This document shows, piece by piece, positions 55,629 through 63,409 of a stretch of 64,000 nt of DNA. The notes beneath the pieces are model-generated. The model made no database searches, had not been told where the DNA came from, and saw nothing but the letters and a program-made list of their open reading frames with translations. The position numbers and the translations under genes are program-made. This DNA comes from an uncultured Paracoccaceae bacterium (GTDB lineage: Bacteria > Pseudomonadota > Alphaproteobacteria > Rhodobacterales > Rhodobacteraceae): positions 1 to 64,000 of the forward strand of contig CANMTR010000004.1 of assembly GCA_947500825.1 (NCBI GenBank), in the 5' to 3' direction. Position 1 is the first letter of the stretch; each line of letters begins with the position of its first letter.

Positions 55629-57170
55629 TCAGGGGGTCTGGGCCGCGGGGCCGGGGCGCCGGCGGCGCCGGCTGGCGGGCAGGAGCGGGCTGACCTCGGC
55701 CGAGTGCGGCAGGAAGCGCACCATCGAGGCGCCCCGCGCCAGCGGCTCGCGGATCACCCGCACCAGGCGGCCGTCGAGCAGGCGCACGCAGTCCTCGGGC
55801 GGGTTCTGGGCGGGGTCGGCGGGGCGCGTCAGCCGGTCCCAGAACGGGGTCGGGTGGGCGCGCGACGACCAGCAGCGGATCGCGTCGGCCAGGGTGAGCT
55901 GGGTCATGCTCTCGCGCTGGTCGATCTGCCACAGCTCGTCGTAGGCCTCGTTCGAGACGACCAGCGTGCCGGCCTCGTCGAACACCGCGATCGCCTCGGT
56001 CAGGGCGTCGAGCACGGCGTGGCCGGTCTCGATCTGGTTGCGGAACCTGCGCGTCAGGCCCAGCTCGGCGGAGATGTCCTCCATCAGCAGCGCGAAGGCG
56101 CCGTCCGGCTGGGGCCGGCCGGTGAAGCGGTAGGTGCGCCCGCCGGGCAGGTGCCACATCTCGGAATAGGTGCCCTCCTGGGCGGCGCGCTCCATGTCGA
56201 CCACCCGCTCGCGCCAGGTGCCGTAGTCGCGCGGCTCCGGCATCATGTGCCGCGCCCTGAGCGCGTCGAGGAAGCCCTCGAGCGTCGGCCGGCCCGAGAG
56301 CACCTCGACGGGAAGGGTCGTCATCTCGGTCAGGGCGGGGTTGAACACCGACAGCCGCCGCTCCTCGTCGAAGACGGCGAGCCCCACGGTCAGGTTCGAG
56401 AAGGTGCGCGACATCGCCTGGCGGAACGAGTCGAGTGCCGTCTCGGCACGTACCAGCGCGTCGACGGGAAGGGCCGAGACCAGAGTCTCCTGCCCCGCGG
56501 AAATGGCGTGGCACTCGAACCAGCGGCCCCCCGCCTGGAGGCGCTTGGTGACGCCGGGGATCAGGATCTCGTCGTCGAACAGGTGTTGCGGCGGCCACGC
56601 GGTCGCCTCCTCGCCGGTGATCTCGGCCACCATGTCGAGATAGGCGGCATTGGCCCAGCGCACGCGGCCCTCGCGGTCCTCGCGCCAGACCGGGTAGGGC
56701 AGGCCGCTGCCGATGGCGCGCAGCGATTCGAGCTCGGTCTCCACGGCGGTCTGGCAGACGCGGTCGACCTCCACCCGGGCGTTCTCGTCGTCGCCGAGGG
56801 TCAGGCGCAGCCGGCCCCGCTCGCGGTCCAGCGTCACCCGGCCGATCCCGTCGCGCGCGACTAGCGAGCGCTCGGCGATCTCGGGCAGGGCCCGGATCGC
56901 GCCCGCAAGCCCCGGGAAGGCGTCGGAGAGGTAGCGGATCAGGACGTCGGCGTGGTCGCTCCCCTCGCCCAGCCCGTCGAGGATCGCGCGGCCCGAGCGG
57001 GTGGCGTCGACGACGCGGCCGTGCTCGATCAGGAAGGCGGTCTCGTTCCGGGTGGGGCGCAGGATGATCGGCGGCCCGCTCCGGGAGGTGATCCACAACG
57101 CCGCGAGCGTGGCGCTGGCCGCCGCGGCGGCCACCACGAGGGCGCTCAACCAGATGATCTCGTAGCTCAC
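55629..57170 (-). CDS. Membrane-anchored multi-PAS protein without kinase domain
   Basis: A 513-aa product with an N-terminal transmembrane helix (about 6-27) followed by PAS-type units: about 150-240 (LPYPVWREDREGRVRWANAAYLDM), about 255-370 (LTVGLAVFDEERRLSVFNPALTEM) and about 385-480 (AIAVFDEAGTLVVSNEAYDEL). No HisKA H-box, HATPase, GGDEF or EAL motif is seen, although linkers resemble those of histidine kinases. It may be a signal scaffold or a kinase that lost its catalytic half. It starts 45 bases after regB stops, on the same strand. Confidence 0.85.
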   Translation of the reverse strand: MSYEIIWLSALVVAAAAASATLAALWITSRSGPPIILRPTRNETAFLIEHGRVVDATRSGRAILDGLGEGSDHADVLIRYLSDAFPGLAGAIRALPEIAERSLVARDGIGRVTLDRERGRLRLTLGDDENARVEVDRVCQTAVETELESLRAIGSGLPYPVWREDREGRVRWANAAYLDMVAEITGEEATAWPPQHLFDDEILIPGVTKRLQAGGRWFECHAISAGQETLVSALPVDALVRAETALDSFRQAMSRTFSNLTVGLAVFDEERRLSVFNPALTEMTTLPVEVLSGRPTLEGFLDALRARHMMPEPRDYGTWRERVVDMERAAQEGTYSEMWHLPGGRTYRFTGRPQPDGAFALLMEDISAELGLTRRFRNQIETGHAVLDALTEAIAVFDEAGTLVVSNEAYDELWQIDQRESMTQLTLADAIRCWSSRAHPTPFWDRLTRPADPAQNPPEDCVRLLDGRLVRVIREPLARGASMVRFLPHSAEVSPLLPASRRRRRPGPAAQTP

Positions 57171-57215
57171 GGGGCGTCCCCTCCGGAAACCTTTCCTAAA
57201 GCTAACCCGATTCCA

Positions 57216-58628
57216 TTAATTCGCCGTTAAATCGTTCTCGCCGAGCGCGTCGCGATCGGAGGCGACGGCGATCTGGGCGCGCGACCACGTCAGCGTGACC
57301 AGCGCGCCGCACCGCGCCCGGTCCTCGGTGGCGGGGCCGAACCCGTCCTGGCCGTTGGCGAAGGCGACCTCGGCGCCCGAGCGTTCCAGCAGGGTCTTGG
57401 CGATGAACAGGCCCAGCCCCATCCCCTCGTATCCGGGGCGCTCGGCGTCGGGCCCGGTCTCGCGGCGGCGGCGCAGGAACGGGTCGCCCAGCCGCGACAG
57501 GGTGTCGGACGGATAGCCCGGCCCGTCGTCGGCGATGCGCACGGCGACCACGTGCTCGTTCCAGCGCAGGTCGATCCAGACGGTGGTGCGGGCGAAGTCG
57601 ACGCCGTTCTGCACCAGGTTCCTGAGCCCGTGGATCAGCTCGGGGCGGCGCGCGACGCTGGGGGCGCGGGCGACGCTATCGGGTTCGGGGCGGCTGGTGA
57701 CGCGCAGGTCGATGCCGCGGTCGGCATGGGGCTCGGCCGCCTCCTCGATCACGCTCGACAGGGGGGCGACGCGCACGTGGCGGTCCTGCTTGCCCGCCCG
57801 CCCCATGCCGCGCAGGATCTCGCGGCAGCGCTCGGCCTGGTCGCGGATGAGCTGCGCGTCGGCGCGCGTGTCGTCGTCTCCGGCCTCCTCCACCAGTTCG
57901 GCCGAGACGAGCGCGATGGTGGCCAGGGGCGTTCCCAGCTCGTGGGCGGCCGCGGCCACCACGCCGCCCAGGTCCGTGAGCTTCTGCTCGCGGGCCAGCG
58001 CCATCTGGGTGGCCGCCAGCGCGTCGCCCATGGCCGTCACCTCGGCCGTGACCCGCCGCGCGTAGGAGGCCTGGAACACGATCCCGATCAGGATCGCGGC
58101 CCAGAAGCCCAGCAGGAACAGGTCGGGCAGGCGCAGCACCTCGCCCCTGCTGTTGGTCAGCGGCAGGTGCACGAACAGGAGCGCCGTGATCAGCCCGGCG
58201 GCGATGGTGCAGATGATCCGCGTCTGCCGCCGCCCCAGCGCCGCGGCCGAGATCGCCACCTGCGCCAGGATCAGCAGCGCGAAGGGGTTGTGCAGCCCCC
58301 CCGTCAACGCCAGCAGCGCCGAGAGCTGGACCATGTCGAACACCAGCGTGCCGGCCAGCTCGGTTTCCGACAGGCGGCGCGTGTTGGGCCAGATGGTGAT
58401 CGCCATCAGGTTGGTGATCGCCGCCGCCCCGATCGCGGCGAAGACCGGCCCGTACCAGATGGTCAGCCCGAAGACGTAATGGCCGACGAGCACCGCCGCG
58501 ATCTGGCCCGAGACCGCGATCCATCGCAGCAGCGCCATGGTGCGCACGCGCACCCAGTTCGCCCGCCGGTCGAAGGCGTAGCGGGGATCGAGCGCATCTG
58601 TCGCGGGGATGAATCCCGGTTCCGTCAT
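57216..58628 (-). CDS. regB: Redox-sensing histidine kinase RegB/PrrB/ActS family
   Basis: Sensor of the RegBA global redox system. The 470-aa product has six membrane helices with the quinone-site heptapeptide GGLHNPF (110-116), an H-box AAAHELGTPLATI with phospho-acceptor His 229, the redox-active Cys 268 in ERCREILRGMGRAGK, and an HATPase domain (NLVQNGVDFA N-box, DDGPGYP, GMGLGLFIAK). All known RegB switches are present. It is divergent from senC-regA with a 70-bp shared control region, the usual layout in this group. Confidence 0.95.
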   Translation of the reverse strand: MTEPGFIPATDALDPRYAFDRRANWVRVRTMALLRWIAVSGQIAAVLVGHYVFGLTIWYGPVFAAIGAAAITNLMAITIWPNTRRLSETELAGTLVFDMVQLSALLALTGGLHNPFALLILAQVAISAAALGRRQTRIICTIAAGLITALLFVHLPLTNSRGEVLRLPDLFLLGFWAAILIGIVFQASYARRVTAEVTAMGDALAATQMALAREQKLTDLGGVVAAAAHELGTPLATIALVSAELVEEAGDDDTRADAQLIRDQAERCREILRGMGRAGKQDRHVRVAPLSSVIEEAAEPHADRGIDLRVTSRPEPDSVARAPSVARRPELIHGLRNLVQNGVDFARTTVWIDLRWNEHVVAVRIADDGPGYPSDTLSRLGDPFLRRRRETGPDAERPGYEGMGLGLFIAKTLLERSGAEVAFANGQDGFGPATEDRARCGALVTLTWSRAQIAVASDRDALGENDLTAN

Positions 58629-58698
58629 GGAGCGCCTTGTAGTGCGCGGCCCATGGCGCGATCAATGCGACCGAACCCCCTTTCGGTCCGGAGTGCCC

Positions 58699-59337
58699 AT
58701 GATCCGCCCCGCCGCTCTTCTCGCCGCCGGTGTCGCGGCGCTCCTCCTGGCCGGAACGGCCCTCTGGACGTGGCTCGCCCCGGGGGGCGAGGACTTCGCC
58801 TCCTGCACCGGCGGCACCGTGACCGGCGAGGCCCAGATCGGCGGCCCCTTCACCCTCGTCTCAGAGACCGGCGAGGAGGTCACGGAGGCGCAGGTGCTCG
58901 ACCGCCCCGCCCTGGTCTATTTCGGCTACACGTTCTGCCCCGACGTCTGCCCGTTCGACGCGGCGCGCAACGCCCGCGCGGTTGACCTGCTGGCCGAGCG
59001 GGGCCTCGACGTCACCCCCGTCTTCGTCACCATCGACCCCGAGCGCGACACGCCCGAGGTCCTGGCCGAGTACACCGACTACATGCATCCCGACATGCTG
59101 GGCCTGACCGGCAGCCCCGAGCAGGTGCGCGCGGCCGCCCAGGCCTACCGCGTGTTCTACTCCCGCCGCGGCGACGACCCCGAGACCTACCTGATGGACC
59201 ACTCGGTGTTCAGCTACCTGATGATGCCCGAGCGCGGCTTCGCCACCCTGTTCCGGGGCGCGCCCGGCGCCTCGGGGGAGGGCGTCACCGCCAAGGAGGT
59301 GGCCGACCGCGCCGCCTGCTACCTCGAAAACGCGTGA
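58699..59337 (+). CDS. senC: SCO1/SenC/PrrC copper-binding protein
   Basis: Membrane-anchored thioredoxin-fold protein that helps metallate the CuA centre of cytochrome oxidase and tunes RegB signalling. The 212-aa product has an N-terminal helix (about 4-27), the copper motif FCPDVCP (Cys 80 and 84) and the distal ligand His 168 in MDHSVF. GGAG lies five bases before the ATG at 58699. It precedes regA by 61 bases and is divergent from regB. The C-terminal VADRAACYLENA adds a further Cys. Confidence 0.93.
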   Translation: MIRPAALLAAGVAALLLAGTALWTWLAPGGEDFASCTGGTVTGEAQIGGPFTLVSETGEEVTEAQVLDRPALVYFGYTFCPDVCPFDAARNARAVDLLAERGLDVTPVFVTIDPERDTPEVLAEYTDYMHPDMLGLTGSPEQVRAAAQAYRVFYSRRGDDPETYLMDHSVFSYLMMPERGFATLFRGAPGASGEGVTAKEVADRAACYLENA

Positions 59338-59398
59338 TCCGGTTGCCGATTGACCCCCCGGCCCGCGCCCCTACCTCCTTGACGAGAAGAGGACGCCC

Positions 59399-59953
59399 AT
59401 GGACGTGATCGAGACACCCGGCATCGGGCCGGACAAGACGCTGCTTCTGGTCGACGACGACGAGGCGTTCGTCCGGCGACTGGCGCGAGCCATGGAGAAA
59501 CGCGGCTTCGCCGTGGAGGTCGCCGACAGCGTCGCCGTCGGCCGGTCCATGGCACTCCAGCGGCCGCCCGCCTACGCCGTGGTCGACCTGCGGCTGGGGG
59601 ACGGCAACGGGCTCGACGTGGTCGAGACGATCCGCGAAAAGCGGGCCGACGCGCGCATCGTCGTCCTGACGGGATACGGCGCCATCGCCACCGCGGTCGC
59701 GGCGGTCAAGATCGGGGCGACGGACTACCTCTCGAAGCCCGCCGACGCGAACCAGATCACCGCCGCGCTGGTCGCCGACGGAGAGGACCTTCCTCCGCCG
59801 CCGGAGAACCCGATGTCGGCCGACCGGGTGCGCTGGGAGCATATCCAGCGCATCTACGAGCAATGCGACCGCAACGTGTCCGAGACGGCGCGGCGCCTCT
59901 CCATGCACCGCCGCACCCTGCAACGCATCCTGGCCAAGCGCAGCCCGCGCTGA
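59399..59953 (+). CDS. regA: Response regulator RegA/PrrA/ActR family
   Basis: DNA-binding partner of RegB. The 184-aa product has a receiver domain with acidic pocket DDDE (19-22), phospho-acceptor Asp 63 (VVDLRLGDG), conserved Thr and Lys (LTGYGAIATAV, SKPAD), a four-proline hinge (LPPPPENP, about 133-140), and a Fis-like C-terminal helix-turn-helix (NVSETARRLSMHRRTLQRIL). This is diagnostic of RegA. Its TGA abuts the stop of convergent lysR in the palindrome TGATCA. Confidence 0.96.
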   Translation: MDVIETPGIGPDKTLLLVDDDEAFVRRLARAMEKRGFAVEVADSVAVGRSMALQRPPAYAVVDLRLGDGNGLDVVETIREKRADARIVVLTGYGAIATAVAAVKIGATDYLSKPADANQITAALVADGEDLPPPPENPMSADRVRWEHIQRIYEQCDRNVSETARRLSMHRRTLQRILAKRSPR

Positions 59954-60832
59954 TCAGGCGGCCTGCCGCCTGAGCCAGCCCATCAGGGCCTTGAGCGTCG
60001 GCGACACCCGGTCCTCCCGCGTCAGCATGTGGTAGGCGAGGTCGCTGTCGGCCTCCTCGAAGAGAACCTCGACCTGGCCGCGGTCGATGTCGGCCTGGGC
60101 GATGACGCGGGGCAGGATGCCGACGCCGTATCCCGAGCGCACCGCCTCCAGCGCCATGGTGATGGTGGGAAAGCTTCGGATCGACACCGTGTCCACGTCG
60201 AGCCCGTTCTGCGCCGCCCACAGGATGTCCTCGGTGTTCATCTGCTCGGTCAGCCAGTCGTAGTCGGCCAGTTCCGACAGGTCGGTGGCGCGGGTCGGGA
60301 TCAGCCCGGTGCGGGCCACCACCGCGTGGCCTGCGTCCATCAGCCGCTCGCAGGCCAGCCCCGGCCAGGGCCCGCGCCCGTAGCGCAGCGCGATGTCGAA
60401 GGTCTGGGCGCGCAGGTCCACCAGCTCGGGCGAGGGGACGAGCTCCAGCTCGATGCCCGGATGGCGCGCCCAGAAGTCGCCGATCCGGGGCATCAGCCAG
60501 TTGGCCGCCAGGGAGGGCGTCAGCGAGATCCTGAGCGGCTTGGCCACGTCGCGCTCCACCAGGTCGGCGGCGGCGGTGGCGATCACGCCGAACCCCTCGG
60601 TCAGGGCCGAGGCCAGGCGCCGGCCCTCCTCGGTGGGGCGCATCCCCGCGCCCTCGCGCACCATCAGCACGCAGCCGAAATGGGTCTCCAGCCGGCGGAC
60701 ATGCTGGGCGATGGCGGCATGGGTGACGTTGAGTTCGCGCGCGGCGGCCGAGTAGGCGCCGCAGCGCGCCGCCGCCTCGAAACCGCGCAGCGCCTGGAGG
60801 GAGGGGACGTGGTGCCAGTCCATGCCCGTCAA
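59954..60832 (-). CDS. LysR-family transcriptional regulator, GcvA-like
   Basis: A 292-aa product with an N-terminal winged helix of the GcvA/AmpR type (VPSLQALRGFEAAARCGAYSAAARELNVTHAAIAQHVRRLE, about 8-48) and a LysR substrate-binding domain with SLTPSLAANWLMPRI (about 104-118) and FDIALRYGRG. An ATG at 60823 is an equally good start. It faces the tandem mini-genes across a 167-bp gap, the common arrangement for a LysR regulator and its target; the inducer is unknown. Confidence 0.9.
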   Translation of the reverse strand: MTGMDWHHVPSLQALRGFEAAARCGAYSAAARELNVTHAAIAQHVRRLETHFGCVLMVREGAGMRPTEEGRRLASALTEGFGVIATAAADLVERDVAKPLRISLTPSLAANWLMPRIGDFWARHPGIELELVPSPELVDLRAQTFDIALRYGRGPWPGLACERLMDAGHAVVARTGLIPTRATDLSELADYDWLTEQMNTEDILWAAQNGLDVDTVSIRSFPTITMALEAVRSGYGVGILPRVIAQADIDRGQVEVLFEEADSDLAYHMLTREDRVSPTLKALMGWLRRQAA

Positions 60833-60999
60833 GCTAGCGGGGAGGGGCCCGCCGCGCCAGCGGGCGGATGATTGCGGGGGGCGGCGTGCGCCGTTCCCCG
60901 CGCATGAAAGCTGAGCTTACAACCTGCAAATCTTCCTGACTCGCGACGCGGTACGCCGGACCCTATATCCAAGATGCAAGCGGAGAAAAGGAGATAGCC
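60833..60999. promoter_or_regulatory. Shared control region between lysR and the tandem mini-genes
   Basis: This 167-bp divergent gap is less GC-rich on its right half. It contains TATATC at 60964-60969, a fair -10 candidate for the mini-genes, but I could not pair it with a good -35 at 16-18 bases. AAAAGGAGATAG immediately precedes the first mini-gene. A LysR site (T-N11-A inverted repeat) may lie here but was not resolved by eye. Confidence 0.4.
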
Positions 61000-61092
61000 G
61001 TGCTTACGTCCCTGGCTAACCGTATCGTCGCCACATTCCGCCCTCAAGGGACCACGCGCAAGCCCGGCCTGTCCCTCTGGGCCCAACGTTGA
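61000..61092 (+). CDS. Tandem mini-gene 1: 30-aa basic peptide
   Basis: A GTG-initiated frame of 30 codons with an excellent ribosome site (AAAAGGAGATAGCC). The peptide starts MLTSLANRIVATFRP and ends LSLWAQR; it is basic, with an amphipathic N-terminal helix. The next gene repeats both the ribosome site (AAGGAGATA) and the peptide start (MLT.LAN...AT.R), so the pair looks like a duplication, which argues that both are translated. No known family is recognised. Too short for most gene callers. Confidence 0.62.
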   Translation: MLTSLANRIVATFRPQGTTRKPGLSLWAQR

Positions 61093-61109
61093 AAGAAGGA
61101 GATACCGCC

Positions 61110-61235
61110 ATGCTGACGATCCTCGCGAACAGCTTCGCCACCGCCACCCGTCGCGACGAGAAGGCGCCCTCCGCCAACCCGCTCAGCCGGGTGCGCGCCA
61201 ACGGCCTGCAGCTGCCCCAGCGCAAGACCCGCTGA
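61110..61235 (+). CDS. Tandem mini-gene 2: 41-aa basic peptide
   Basis: ATG-initiated, 41 codons, preceded by AGAAGGAGATACCGCC, a near-ideal Shine-Dalgarno at good spacing. The peptide starts MLTILANSFATATRRDEK and ends LQLPQRKTR, strongly basic. It lies 17 bases after mini-gene 1 and resembles it at the N-terminus. Its TGA forms the palindrome TGATCA with the stop of the convergent HD-hydrolase gene. Function unknown; size, charge and strong translation signals recall small stress- or regulator-type proteins, but that is only analogy. Confidence 0.68.
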   Translation: MLTILANSFATATRRDEKAPSANPLSRVRANGLQLPQRKTR

Positions 61236-61826
61236 TCAACACCGCGCGATCAGCTCCGCGTGCCGCCTCGTGAAGGCGGCGCGCACGTCCCGCGGGGGGC
61301 GGAGCACGATATCGAGCCCCGCCGAAAGCTCCGGGTCGGGACGACCGAAGAACCGCGTCGCCTCGGCCTCGGAGAACCCCGCGATCTGCACCGCCTCCAT
61401 CCGGGCCGATATCCGGTCCGCCCGCTTGATGCGCTGCTTGATCCGCGGCGGCAGCGCCGCCGGCAGGCCGAACCTGATATGGATCGCCGCCGCGAGCCGC
61501 GCATCCAGCGCCTCGTAATCCGGTCCCACCGCCGCCTTCACGGGCGAGATCATGTCCCCGATCACGTATTCCGGCGCGTCGTGCAGGAGCGCGGCCAGGT
61601 GCCAGCGCGGATCGGCCCCCGGCCAGGCGCGCGCGAACAGCGATTCCACCAGCAGCGAGTGCTCGGCCACCGAATAGGGGTGGTCGCCCCGGGTCTGGCC
61701 GTTCCAGCGCGCGACGAAGGCCAGCCCATGGGCGATGTCCTCCACCTCGATGTCCACGGGGGTGGGGTCCAGCAGGTCCAGCCGCCGCCCCGAGAGCATG
61801 CGTTGCCAGGCGCGGGTCTGCGTCAT
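61236..61826 (-). CDS. HD-domain hydrolase (YfbR-like)
   Basis: A 196-aa metal-dependent phosphohydrolase-type protein. HD signatures are [14 protein letters not shown] (first His, about 50-63), [20 protein letters not shown] (the His-Asp pair, about 78-97) and a distal Asp in [16 protein letters not shown]. The pattern fits the YfbR/HD_3 group, often 5'-deoxynucleotidases. The ATG at 61826 gives the family start ([19 protein letters not shown]); the longer upstream frame lacks support. It is convergent with the mini-genes and divergent from ahcY. Confidence 0.85.
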   Translation of the reverse strand: MTQTRAWQRMLSGRRLDLLDPTPVDIEVEDIAHGLAFVARWNGQTRGDHPYSVAEHSLLVESLFARAWPGADPRWHLAALLHDAPEYVIGDMISPVKAAVGPDYEALDARLAAAIHIRFGLPAALPPRIKQRIKRADRISARMEAVQIAGFSEAEATRFFGRPDPELSAGLDIVLRPPRDVRAAFTRRHAELIARC

Positions 61827-61963
61827 GTGGCGACATCCAGGTTCCGGGGGCGCCGGTCGGACCGGGATGTAAGGCGGCATGGCGGCGGCCTGCGGAGATC
61901 GCGTTGTCCGGTCATGGCGGCGGTGATAAGGGGCGGACGACCCCGCCGACAAGGATGCATTGC

Positions 61964-63358
61964 ATGGCCGAAAATCATATCGTCAAGGATATCGCCCTCG
62001 CCGGCTACGGCCGCAAGGAGATCGCCATCGCCGAGACCGAGATGCCCGGTCTCATGGCGCTGCGCGAGGAATACGGCGACGCCCAGCCCCTGAAGGGCGC
62101 GCGCATCGCCGGCAGCCTGCACATGACCATCCAGACGGCCGTCCTGATCGAGACGCTGACCGCGCTGGGCGCGGAGGTGCGCTGGGCCTCGTGCAACATC
62201 TTCTCCACCCAGGACCACGCGGCGGCGGCCATCGCGGAGAGCGGCGTGCCCGTCTTCGCCATCAAGGGCGAGACGCTGGAGGAATACTGGGCCTATGCCG
62301 ACCGGATCTTCGATTTCGGCGACCAGCCCGCCAACCTGATCCTCGACGACGGGGGCGACGCCACGCTCTACATCCTTCTCGGCGCGCGGGTCGAGGCGGG
62401 CGAGGAGGAGCTCATCGCCGCTCCCCAGTCCGAGGAGGAGACGGCCCTCTTCGCCCAGATCCGCACCCGCATGAAGGCCAGCCCTGGCTGGTTCGCCCGC
62501 CAGCGCGAGGCCCTCAAGGGCGTGAGCGAGGAGACGACCACGGGCGTCCACCGCCTTTACGAGCTCAAGAAGCAGGGCGGGCTGCCCTTCCCGGCGATCA
62601 ACGTCAACGACAGCGTCACCAAGTCCAAGTTCGACAACAAGTACGGCTGCCGCGAGAGCCTGGTGGACGGTATCCGCCGCGCCACCGACACGATGATGGC
62701 CGGCAAGGTCGCGGTCGTGTGCGGCTACGGCGATGTCGGGAAAGGCTCGGCCGCCTCCCTGCGGGGCGCCGGCGCGCGCGTGAAGGTGACCGAGGTCGAT
62801 CCGATCTGTGCCCTCCAGGCGGCGATGGACGGGTTCGAGGTGGTGCTGCTGGAGGAGGTGGTCGCAAGCGCCGACATCTTCATCACCACCACCGGCAACC
62901 GCGACGTCATCCGCATCGAGCACATGCGCGAGATGAAGGACATGGCGATCGTCGGCAATATCGGCCACTTCGACAACGAGATCCAGGTCGCCAACCTCAA
63001 GAACCACAAGTGGACCAACATCAAGGACCAGGTGGACATGATCGAGATGCCCTCGGGCGCTCGGCTCATCCTCCTGTCCGAGGGGCGGCTTTTGAATCTC
63101 GGCAATGCCACGGGGCATCCGTCGTTCGTGATGTCGGCCTCGTTCACCAACCAGGTGCTTGCCCAGATCGAGCTGCACACCAAGGGCGGGCAGTACGAGA
63201 ACGACGTCTACATCCTGCCCAAGCACCTCGACGAGAAGGTCGCGGCGCTGCACCTGGACCGGATCGGGGCCAAGCTGTCGAAGCTCGCCCCCGAGCAGGC
63301 CGCCTATATCGGCGTGACGCCCGAGGGCCCGTTCAAGCCCGAGCACTACCGCTACTGA
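61964..63358 (+). CDS. ahcY: Adenosylhomocysteinase
   Basis: Splits S-adenosylhomocysteine to adenosine and homocysteine in the methylation cycle. The 464-aa product has [20 protein letters not shown] (about 45-64), [16 protein letters not shown], the NAD-binding [13 protein letters not shown] (about 249-261), [12 protein letters not shown] and the C-terminal PEHYRY. Start 61964 ([16 protein letters not shown]) follows AAGGATGCATTGC. In Rhodobacter, ahcY also lies near regA. I looked for, and did not find, an SAH or SAM/SAH riboswitch in the leader. Confidence 0.96.
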   Translation: MAENHIVKDIALAGYGRKEIAIAETEMPGLMALREEYGDAQPLKGARIAGSLHMTIQTAVLIETLTALGAEVRWASCNIFSTQDHAAAAIAESGVPVFAIKGETLEEYWAYADRIFDFGDQPANLILDDGGDATLYILLGARVEAGEEELIAAPQSEEETALFAQIRTRMKASPGWFARQREALKGVSEETTTGVHRLYELKKQGGLPFPAINVNDSVTKSKFDNKYGCRESLVDGIRRATDTMMAGKVAVVCGYGDVGKGSAASLRGAGARVKVTEVDPICALQAAMDGFEVVLLEEVVASADIFITTTGNRDVIRIEHMREMKDMAIVGNIGHFDNEIQVANLKNHKWTNIKDQVDMIEMPSGARLILLSEGRLLNLGNATGHPSFVMSASFTNQVLAQIELHTKGGQYENDVYILPKHLDEKVAALHLDRIGAKLSKLAPEQAAYIGVTPEGPFKPEHYRY

Positions 63359-63369
63359 GCGGTGCGAGC

Positions 63370-63403
63370 GGCCCTGGGCTTTCCCGTCGGAAGAGCCGGG
63401 GCC
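63370..63403. terminator. Imperfect hairpin between ahcY and the convergent hydrolase gene
   Basis: A 15-bp stem with two mismatches and a CGTC loop (GGCCCTGGGCTTTCC / GGAAGAGCCGGGGCC) sits in the 51-bp gap between two converging stop codons. No T-run follows on either side, so it may only block read-through weakly or need Rho. Confidence 0.4.
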
Positions 63404-63409
63404 CGCCCC

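Noticed and set aside
61827-61963. SAH or SAM/SAH riboswitch upstream of ahcY
   Set aside because: The leader shows only a GC hairpin; none of the conserved sequence blocks of either riboswitch could be found by eye.
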